Source of the DNA: an uncultured Synechococcus sp.
GTDB lineage: Bacteria; Cyanobacteriota; Cyanobacteriia; Phormidesmidales; Phormidesmidaceae
Length of the DNA stretch: 32,320 nt
Assembly: GCA_937911865.1 (NCBI GenBank)
Contig: CALDSK010000289.1
Coordinates: forward strand, 1-32,320
Reading direction: 5' to 3'
In this document: positions 23,310 through 29,804 of the stretch, one piece after another
Position numbering within the stretch: the first letter of the stretch is position 1
How the letters are laid out: each line of letters opens with the position of its first letter
Program-made: the position numbers and the translations under genes
The notes under the pieces: model-generated
What the model was told of the DNA's origin: nothing
Databases searched by the model: none
The model's input: the letters and a program-made list of their open reading frames with translations, nothing else

Positions 23310-25622
23310 CTACTTGTCCCACTGCTGTTTGAGGCGCTGTATGCGATCGCGCAAACTCTCATTTGTCAGCCGCGAACTCAATCGCTCCACCAGCAGCGGA
23401 AACCCAAAGGGCGAAGGCCGCTTCACATCCATCCACACCAGCTCCAACGCCCTCATTCGCTTCAGCGCTGCCGTCAGTCGAGGCGCCTCCATCTGCCCTT
23501 CAATCACCTCTCGCTCTGCCTGCTGCAATAGCAGATTATCTGGCTCGTATTTAGTAAACACCTCATAGATCAAAGACGAGCTAATCTGCACTTGATTGGC
23601 CGTTTTCTTCGACCCGGGGTAACCCTTAAATACCAAGCCCGAGACCTGAGAAATCCCCCTAAACTTACGCTGTGTCAACTCAGAAATATTCAAACTCTCT
23701 TTAATCTCTTCATACAAGTTTCGCGTAGAGAAAAATGCCTCACTAAACATCTCTCGAAACGGATAGTCTTTTGGCGCTAAAATCTCGAAGCCATAGTCAT
23801 TGACCGAAACCGTAAAGGTCGCTTTTTTCAGCTGGGAAAATCTATAGGCCCATAAAAAGCCCAAGCCTTCATGCACGTTTCGCCCTTCAAACGGATAGGC
23901 GTACAAATGTTTCCCTTCTCGGGTACGACAGCACTCCACCAAAAACTGATTCGCATCTGGCAGGTGAGAAATACGGTCCTGCGCAGCCAAAATCGGCATA
24001 ATGCACTCTACTTCCGCGCTGACATTGCCTTCTTTTACCTGCGTAATTTCAGCTCGAATATACTGGCTCAACCGGTCCGAAATCGCCAGGTAGCCACCAC
24101 TCCAAACGGGTACTACGCTAGATTTTTTGCGCGCGTTTTTTACATACAGCGTCATATCTTTCATCTGAAAGAACGCTAGCTGCCGCCCGGCAAAATAAAA
24201 AACGTCACCCTTCTTTAGCCTAGAAACAAAACTCTCTTCCACGGTGCCAATATGCCGCCCCTTAGCATAAGCAATCCTCACCTGCTGATTGCCGGTAATC
24301 GTACCAATGCTCATTTTATGCATGCGAGAGATGCGAGCATCCATTACGGTATAAACGCCTTCATCTAGCACAATCTTCTGATAGCGAGGATAGGCTTTCA
24401 AACACCTTCCGCCCTTCTCTAAAAAGTCCACTAGCCAATCAAATTCTTGAGCGGTCAAGGCCTGATAAGAGAATGTTTTTTGCACAGCATCTAAAGTCTC
24501 TTTCGGAGCGAACCCATCTCCACAAGCCAACGTCATCAAATGTTGCAGCAACACATCATAAGGTTTGTTCAACGTGTGACGAGATTCAATATCACCCTTG
24601 GCCAGACCTCGGCGAAAAGCAGAAATCTCCAACAGTTCTAATGCATTCGTTGGCAAAAAGAACACTTCTGAAGTACCCCCTGGCAAATGCGCCGAACGTC
24701 CTGCCCGCTGAAGCAATCTGGCCAGGTTCTTGGCACTGCCAATTTGAACAACTCGCTCTACTGGCTGAAAATCGACCCCCAGATCGAGCGAAGATGTGCA
24801 AACAACCCATTTAACCTCGCCTGTTTTCAGGCCAGCCTCTATCGCCAGACGCTCACCAAAGTCAATTGAGCCGTGATGCAAAGCGATTTGATGTTCGTTT
24901 TCAGGCAGAGAAAATGTCAGCGCTTGAAACCATCGCTCCGCCTGAGACCGGGTGTTGGTAAAAATTAGCGTAGAGCGCCCAATGTCTAGGGCCGCCACCA
25001 GCTCTTCAAACATCCGTAGACCTAAATGCCCGGCCCACGGAAAGCTATCTACCGACTCAGGCAGCACGCTTTTAATCACGGTCTCTCTTTGAATGTTTGA
25101 TTGAACAACAACAGGATTACTGCCTACACCTGTCGCTGCCTCAGCAGCCTCTTGCAGGTTACCCAGCGTGGCAGAAATTGCCCAGGTTTGCACCGCCGGG
25201 TTCAGCTCACGTAGACGAGACATACACAGCTCGGCCTGCGTTCCCCGCTTGGAAGCCATCAGCTCGTGCCATTCGTCTAAAATCACGCATCGTAGCCTGC
25301 CAAATCGCTTCGCTGAGTTTTTATAAGACAGCAGCACTGCCAAAGATTCTGGAGTCGTAATCAAAATATTCGGCATCTTCTTAATCTGCCGACTTTTTAC
25401 TGAAGACTTCGTATCACCAGTGCGCGACTCTACCGTAATCGGCCAGCCCATCTCCTCAATCGGACGTCGGATAGACGCTTCGATATCTCTTGAAAGCGCT
25501 CTCAGCGGTGTAATGTACAGCAGCTGTAGGCCGCTGAGCGATTTACCCTGCTCAATTTCAGCTAGAATCTGGGCAATAGGTGCCATCACAGCCGCATAGG
25601 TCTTACCAGAACCCGTTGGCAC
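23310..25622 (-). CDS. Lhr-type ligase-associated DEXH helicase, N-terminus displaced
   Basis: 770 residues from a GTG that lies immediately before motif I (PTGSGKT, 2-8). Further superfamily 2 motifs: TPLRAL (39-44), TTPESL (89-94), DEWH (116-119), SATLGN, then in the second RecA lobe FTNTRSQAERW, DLGVDFQPV and QRAGRSAH. After about residue 430 comes the Lhr-core C-terminal region. The family unwinds DNA 3' to 5' in repair, and this ligase-associated branch pairs with PdeM (2.1 kb downstream). A helicase starting on its Walker A would lack the upstream Trp/Gln-containing segment. That segment is in fact encoded in frame upstream (25623-25763) but without any ATG, GTG or TTG; see the next entry. 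Total with the extension is 817 codons, close to the usual family size. Confidence 0.85.
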   Translation of the reverse strand: MPTGSGKTYAAVMAPIAQILAEIEQGKSLSGLQLLYITPLRALSRDIEASIRRPIEEMGWPITVESRTGDTKSSVKSRQIKKMPNILITTPESLAVLLSYKNSAKRFGRLRCVILDEWHELMASKRGTQAELCMSRLRELNPAVQTWAISATLGNLQEAAEAATGVGSNPVVVQSNIQRETVIKSVLPESVDSFPWAGHLGLRMFEELVAALDIGRSTLIFTNTRSQAERWFQALTFSLPENEHQIALHHGSIDFGERLAIEAGLKTGEVKWVVCTSSLDLGVDFQPVERVVQIGSAKNLARLLQRAGRSAHLPGGTSEVFFLPTNALELLEISAFRRGLAKGDIESRHTLNKPYDVLLQHLMTLACGDGFAPKETLDAVQKTFSYQALTAQEFDWLVDFLEKGGRCLKAYPRYQKIVLDEGVYTVMDARISRMHKMSIGTITGNQQVRIAYAKGRHIGTVEESFVSRLKKGDVFYFAGRQLAFFQMKDMTLYVKNARKKSSVVPVWSGGYLAISDRLSQYIRAEITQVKEGNVSAEVECIMPILAAQDRISHLPDANQFLVECCRTREGKHLYAYPFEGRNVHEGLGFLWAYRFSQLKKATFTVSVNDYGFEILAPKDYPFREMFSEAFFSTRNLYEEIKESLNISELTQRKFRGISQVSGLVFKGYPGSKKTANQVQISSSLIYEVFTKYEPDNLLLQQAEREVIEGQMEAPRLTAALKRMRALELVWMDVKRPSPFGFPLLVERLSSRLTNESLRDRIQRLKQQWDK

Positions 25623-25763
25623 CTGAATAATGCCGCTATGCCCAGATAGGTAAGCTTTCCACGCTTTCTTTTGGAAATTAATTGGTTTCCAGCCCTGCTC
25701 GCCAAACCAACAATTGATAGGTGAAAGAATAGTGATAGGTGAAAGAATAGCTATTTCCTGAAA
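25623..25763 (-). other. In-frame N-terminal coding extension of the helicase without a canonical start
   Basis: These 47 codons are open and in the helicase frame. From 25709 on they encode WFGEQGWKPINFQKKAW followed by KAYLSGHSGIIQ, the form expected before motif I in this helicase family, so they are coding by homology. The frame begins after the TAG stop of the upstream toxin gene (25764-25766), which is in the same frame. No ATG, GTG, TTG or CTG occurs before the GTG at 25622; only ATA and ATT codons do. The first part is an 18-bp perfect tandem duplication read as ILSPIT-ILSPIN. Confidence 0.75.
25715..25750. repeat. Perfect 18-bp tandem duplication at the helicase start
   Basis: TGATAGGTGAAAGAATAG occurs twice without a mismatch (25715-25732, 25733-25750). 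Its length is a multiple of three, so the helicase frame passes through it. It lies between the toxin stop and the first recognisable helicase residues, where a start codon would be expected. Confidence 0.97.
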
Positions 25764-26048
25764 CTAATACACTTCATCATGGGTACCAACGTCAAGCAGT
25801 ACGATGACTTCGTCATCTGTATCAATATCTTTTTCAATCGAAAAAACAATGCGACAGTCATAACCACAGGAACAAGATTGCAGACCACTTAACTTTCCAC
25901 TGAGTCTATGAGTTCCTAACTTAGGAGCGAATACATCTAACGCCATTTGTTGAAGTGTTTCTTCAATTCGCTCTTGTAGAAGTGCATTACGCTTCACAAA
26001 TTTTCGAGATGACCGCTTAAATTTCGAAGTCAGGACTAGATTTCTCAT
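25764..26048 (-). CDS. RelE/ParE-superfamily toxin (YafQ-like mRNA interferase)
   Basis: 94 residues from the ATG at 26048, which overlaps the antitoxin stop as TAATG; an earlier ATG at 26072 inside the antitoxin gene is less likely. LVLTSKFKRSSRKFVKRNAL is the basic N-terminal helix of RelE-like toxins, and the C-terminal CGYDCRIVFSIEKD followed by EVIVLLDVGTHDEVY is the beta-strand core of the YafQ-like branch, with Arg and His residues in catalytic-like places. Such toxins cut mRNA on the ribosome and are held inactive by the partner protein. The stop codon borders the helicase extension, with which it shares the frame. Confidence 0.82.
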   Translation of the reverse strand: MRNLVLTSKFKRSSRKFVKRNALLQERIEETLQQMALDVFAPKLGTHRLSGKLSGLQSCSCGYDCRIVFSIEKDIDTDDEVIVLLDVGTHDEVY

Positions 26049-26272
26049 TAGACCAAATCGTCTAATGAGCACTTTAACTCTGCAATAGCATCATTCGCAG
26101 ATTGTGCCTCAAATTTTCCTTCACGAAAATCGGTCAGGGATTGCTGTGCATCTACAGCGATTTGAACCCTGCGGCTTTCATCGTGTCGCCTCTTCAGGAT
26201 TGTTATCAACATTTCCTGCTGCTCATCCGGTAATGTCAGAGCCGTTTCTAAGACTTGGTTCAGTGTATTCAT
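26048..26272 (-). CDS. Antitoxin of the RelE-type pair
   Basis: 74 residues. The sequence starts LNQVLETALTLPDEQQEMLITILKRR, a helical region, and ends in an acidic C-terminal tail (NDAIAELKCSLDDLV) of the kind that wraps around RelE-type toxins. I see no clear DNA-binding motif beyond the N-terminal helices. Order (antitoxin first), size and the one-base overlap with the toxin are those of a type II toxin-antitoxin operon. It lies 19 bp downstream of the J-domain gene stop on the same strand, with no obvious promoter between. Confidence 0.78.
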   Translation of the reverse strand: MNTLNQVLETALTLPDEQQEMLITILKRRHDESRRVQIAVDAQQSLTDFREGKFEAQSANDAIAELKCSLDDLV

Positions 26273-26291
26273 AGAAAAATAGCGATATCAA

Positions 26292-27485
26292 CTATTCGTG
26301 GATGCGGCCATTGGGCATGATGGTGCCTGTCAGACGTGCGCCCAAAAGTTTCACCATAATTTTATCGCCGTAGCCAACTTTAGCGCCGCTCAGGTCTGCA
26401 CCACTTAGATCCGCACCACTTAGATCCGCGCCGATCAAGTCCGCACCGCTTAAATCTGCGTGGCTGAGATCCGCCTGAAGCAAGTTCGCACGGAACAGGC
26501 GAGCCTTGCGAAGGTTGGCGCGATTGAGGTTGACCTTATGCATAAAGGTATCGCTCAGGTCTGCGCCGCTCAGGTCTGCGCCGCTCAGATTACGACCCGA
26601 GAAGTCCTTTTCTTTCAGGTTGGCGCCGCTCATATTAACGCCGCTGAGATCTGGATCGCGCTTGGATGTGCCTTTTGAAGCGTTCTTTTGAATGGCTTTT
26701 TCCTTAGCCGCTTCTTCTCTAGCAAGTTTGTCTCTAGCCGCTTTTTCTTTAGCCGCCTTCTCTCTAGCTTTTCGTTCGGCAATTGCTTTTTCTCTGGCGG
26801 CCTTCTCTCTGGCCTTTCGTTCGGCGATCGCTTTTTCTCTAGCGGCTCGATCACTGGCTTTTCTCTCAGCGGTGGCCTTTGCTCTGGCGGCCTTTTCTTC
26901 TGCTGAGGGCTGCTTAGCTCTACCGTTTCTGGCCGCACCATTTCGCGATGACTGGGTCGCGGAGTCTTCGCGGCGGGGCCAGGCGCTGCTAGGGTAGCGG
27001 GCTCGATATGTCGCACCGTATTCACTAGAAGCAGCGGCGCGGCGATAGGCCTCGTAAGGAGGGCGATAGCCGTCGCCGTTACTATTACCGTCGGTGGCCG
27101 TTCTGGTTGCGGTTTTGGTCCGGCGGCTGTACGGGCGGTAGGTAGAATCGTCGCCAGGGCGATAGCCGTAGGCGCGTGTATTTCGAGCGCGGGTCGCTGA
27201 ACTACGGCTATAGGCAGACTGATTGTTTTTGCGAGTGCTGGTCTCGGTGGCGGTGGCGGCGGGCAATCTACCGTTTTTGGCTTGCGATCGCAAAAAAGAC
27301 CGAGCGTCGTTCAGCACCTTAATCTTTTCTTCAGCTTTCTCAATCAAGCGAGCGCGATCGTTTGGAATCCGATCGGGATGCCAGATAAACACCAGATCCT
27401 TGTAAGCCTGATTGACTTCTTTCATCGAAGTTGACTTATCTAGCTCTAGCTCTAAAACTCTGTAGGCTTGCTCAATAGAATCCAT
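26292..27485 (-). CDS. J-domain protein with a charged helix and pentapeptide repeats
   Basis: 397 residues in four parts. Residues 1-65 are a J domain (YRVLELE..., helix II, then HPD at 36-38, the residues that stimulate Hsp70 ATPase). About 70-190 is a disordered Tyr/Arg/Ser/Thr-rich linker (YGYRPGDDSTYRPYSRR). About 195-270 is a Lys/Glu/Arg/Ala-rich region built from near-repeats of AREKAIAERKAREKA, probably a single stable helix. From about 280 on come pentapeptide repeats of the A(D/N)LSG type, a right-handed beta helix, ending GTIMPNGRIHE. Fusions of this kind are known in cyanobacteria, but the target is unknown. The start at 27485 gives a complete J domain. Confidence 0.9.
   Translation of the reverse strand: MDSIEQAYRVLELELDKSTSMKEVNQAYKDLVFIWHPDRIPNDRARLIEKAEEKIKVLNDARSFLRSQAKNGRLPAATATETSTRKNNQSAYSRSSATRARNTRAYGYRPGDDSTYRPYSRRTKTATRTATDGNSNGDGYRPPYEAYRRAAASSEYGATYRARYPSSAWPRREDSATQSSRNGAARNGRAKQPSAEEKAARAKATAERKASDRAAREKAIAERKAREKAAREKAIAERKAREKAAKEKAARDKLAREEAAKEKAIQKNASKGTSKRDPDLSGVNMSGANLKEKDFSGRNLSGADLSGADLSDTFMHKVNLNRANLRKARLFRANLLQADLSHADLSGADLIGADLSGADLSGADLSGAKVGYGDKIMVKLLGARLTGTIMPNGRIHE
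26380..26640 (-). repeat. Pentapeptide-coding 15-bp repeats
   Basis: The DNA shows a 15-bp periodicity because it encodes tandem pentapeptides (ADLSG, ANLxx). The repeats are part of the J-domain gene and explain the direct-repeat look of this stretch; they are not a CRISPR array. Confidence 0.9.
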
Positions 27486-27829
27486 ACGCGCCGATAGCGT
27501 GGTTTTCGTTAAAAGTGACTGCCTCTATCACGCAATTGCGGCTCGTTACTAGCCGCAGAACGCTCGGATGGGAATCGGGATATTAGAGGAGCTTATGTAT
27601 AAGTTGCTTATGTCTTATGATTATGCCGGATAAACCCCATCTCTAGCCGCGAATCACAGCAAACTTTAAGAAGCGCGCCGCACAGCCGCCAGCTTATAGA
27701 CCTCCAACCTCAGCCGAATGCACCGATAGCCTAGTTCCAATACTTAGTCCAATACTCAGATTTTCATCAGCGAGTTCTCCATTCGTCAAACGCCATTGGC
27801 CAGTTCTCCGTTAGCTGGTTCTCCGCTAG
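27486..27829. other. 344-bp gap with a palindrome, hairpin and short duplications
   Basis: No gene seen. On the J-domain side are a perfect palindrome CGCAATTGCG (27531-27540) and a hairpin TGCGGCT/AGCCGCA with a seven-base loop (27537-27557), both in the upstream region of that gene. Farther on are an imperfect 12-13-bp duplication of TAGTCCAATACT type (27732-27756) and, at the other end, the 15-bp triplet repeat around the binding-protein stop codon. Confidence 0.6.
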
Positions 27830-27844
27830 CTAGTTCTCTGTTAG
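27800..27844 (-). repeat. 15-bp tandem triplication containing the stop codon of the binding-protein gene
   Basis: Read on the coding strand the units are CTAACAGAGAACTAG, CTAGCGGAGAACCAG and CTAACGGAGAACTGG. The TAG that ends the first unit is the stop codon of the gene; the same place is CAG and TGG in the next two units. The frame is preserved, so read-through would add LAENQLTENW and a few more residues up to a TGA. Confidence 0.93.
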
Positions 27845-29641
27845 CTTTAGCTCGCCAATATTCCACAGCGTGCCACCCAGCGCCGTATACTTCACATTCT
27901 CGACCTTATTACGCACCGCACTCATAGAATACTGACCGACCAGGTGAATAAACGGCAAATTCTCCTGCACCAGCTTCTGAGTCTCAAAGTAAAGCGCCTT
28001 GCGCTTGGTTTCGTCCAGTTCCTGAGCGGCTTGGACATAGAGATCGCTAATTTGCTGCTCCCAGGGATAGACCACGCGGCCAGTCAAGTTCATCTCACCC
28101 TGCGCCGCCTGATTGAAAAAGTGCAAACCGCCATTGGTAAGCCAGAGATTAGCGCTGCTGTTAGGCTCTACGCCAGCGCCAAAGCCCAATACAATGGCAT
28201 CCCACTGCAACGTATCGCCAATGTTGGTAATCAGCTTATTGAAATCCATCGGCTGAAAGTCGACCGTAATCCCAATCATGCTAAGGTTTTGCTTTATCTG
28301 AGCGCCAGCCGACTCTCTAATTTTATTGCCTACATTCGTTTGCAGCGTGAAGCGAACCAAATTGCCATCTTCGTCTACCAGGCGGTTCCCCTGATAGGTA
28401 AAGCCAGCCGACAACAGCAGCTCTTTAGCCGCCTCAATGTCGTAGTCGTAAACGGGTAAACCAGACTCGGCATAGTAAGGGCTCTGAGGCGCAATCTGAG
28501 AATTTTGCATTTCCCCTAGCCCCTTAAAGATATTGTTGAGCATGGTTTCCCGGTCAATAGCGTAGGCTACTGCCTGCCGAAATTCCGTCTTAGTAAACCA
28601 GTTCGACTTGATCGGATCGACAACAGGAACACCGTTCATTGACCCCTGGTTGAGATTGAAAGTTACAAATAGCCGAGTCGTCGTTGGCCCACCGTTGTAT
28701 ACGGTGTAGTTGCCTTGCGCTTCGTCTTGCTTCATCAGCGAAAAGTTATCGGGCGTTACGGTCATCAGGTCCGCATCACCTGAGCGGAATCGCACGAACT
28801 GTGCGTCCTGAGAGATAACCACAGGCCAAATCATTTCCTGAATCTGAGGTAGCTGCTCGCCGTTAGGGCCTTGATCCCAGTAATAGGGATTGCGCTCAAA
28901 AATAATTCGCTCACCCGGAACAAACGCTTGGAGCGTGTAAGGGCCACAGCCAACCACGTCACGCGGGTCGGTATCGGTTCCCCAGGTAGACATAAAGAGC
29001 GGCTGACCGTCGCCATCTAAATTAGTGACCGTTTCCTCCAGAATATGCTTCGGCATAATTGCAATGCCAGTCACCCGTAAGAAAGGGGCAAAGGGCTCAG
29101 GGATTTGAAACTGAATCAGGCGATCGCCTGTCTTACGAACGGTAGGCAGCTTACCTTCTGCGCCAATCCGAAGGATGTCTCTAGTATCAGTCGTAATCGC
29201 CTCATTTAGAAGGAGATCGTTGTAGGTAAATACAACATCATCTGCCGTTAGCGGCTCACCATCTGACCATTTCAGATCTTCTTTCAGCACAAACGTAATT
29301 GTTTGACCATCGGGCGAGATAGTCCAAGACTCCGCCAGCGCGGGCACAATTTCACTCGTCGTCTGATCAACCCTAATCAGGCCTTGATACAAAAAGCCGA
29401 GCACATCACTGCTAGAACTTTCTTGAGAAAGAAAATAGTTAAAGGTTTTTGGCTCACCCACCACTGGACTCACTAGGGTCGGCACATCGGCAGCTTCTAC
29501 CCTAAAGTTCTCTAACCGCAGCTGATCAAGACTGCTACAGCTGGCCGTAGACACCACCAAGCCAAACATCATCAAGCCCAGCAACAGCATCTGCCAAAGC
29601 CGAGTGCCCTGTAACCGACGGTGCAACCTGCGCCAACCCAT
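27830..29641 (-). CDS. Peptide-type ABC transporter substrate-binding lipoprotein (SBP_bac_5)
   Basis: 603 residues. A basic N-terminus (MGWRRLHRRLQ) and hydrophobic helix end in TASC with Cys35, a lipoprotein signal. The family 5 domain shows LVSPVVGEPKTFNYFLSQES, the signature FVLKEDLKWSDGEPLTADDV (about 115-135), FERNPYYWDQGP, FRQAVAYAIDRETM and AKELLLSAGF. It should bind peptides or similar ligands outside the inner membrane for uptake. No permease or ATPase gene is next to it, so it works with components encoded elsewhere. The ATG at 29641 has an AAGGGG about ten bases upstream. Its stop codon lies in the first unit of a 15-bp triplication. It is unlike the first binding protein in length and N-terminus, so the two are not a recent duplication. 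Confidence 0.93.
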   Translation of the reverse strand: MGWRRLHRRLQGTRLWQMLLLGLMMFGLVVSTASCSSLDQLRLENFRVEAADVPTLVSPVVGEPKTFNYFLSQESSSSDVLGFLYQGLIRVDQTTSEIVPALAESWTISPDGQTITFVLKEDLKWSDGEPLTADDVVFTYNDLLLNEAITTDTRDILRIGAEGKLPTVRKTGDRLIQFQIPEPFAPFLRVTGIAIMPKHILEETVTNLDGDGQPLFMSTWGTDTDPRDVVGCGPYTLQAFVPGERIIFERNPYYWDQGPNGEQLPQIQEMIWPVVISQDAQFVRFRSGDADLMTVTPDNFSLMKQDEAQGNYTVYNGGPTTTRLFVTFNLNQGSMNGVPVVDPIKSNWFTKTEFRQAVAYAIDRETMLNNIFKGLGEMQNSQIAPQSPYYAESGLPVYDYDIEAAKELLLSAGFTYQGNRLVDEDGNLVRFTLQTNVGNKIRESAGAQIKQNLSMIGITVDFQPMDFNKLITNIGDTLQWDAIVLGFGAGVEPNSSANLWLTNGGLHFFNQAAQGEMNLTGRVVYPWEQQISDLYVQAAQELDETKRKALYFETQKLVQENLPFIHLVGQYSMSAVRNKVENVKYTALGGTLWNIGELKLTEN

Positions 29642-29804
29642 ATACCGAACCCCTTCGTCCTAAACTATTCTTTCGCCAAGTTTTTAATTGACCTCACTAT
29701 AAATAAAAACCTGACAATTGCGTATAGGTGTCAAAGGACCGATATACATCCGCCTTACCACTGTCATACTCAAGCATCGTCTGCGTATCGACAGCTGAGG
29801 TCAA

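Noticed and set aside
26380..26640. Evenly spaced direct repeats resembling a CRISPR or minisatellite
   Set aside because: The period of 15 bp with degenerate units is the coding signature of pentapeptide repeats in the J-domain gene.
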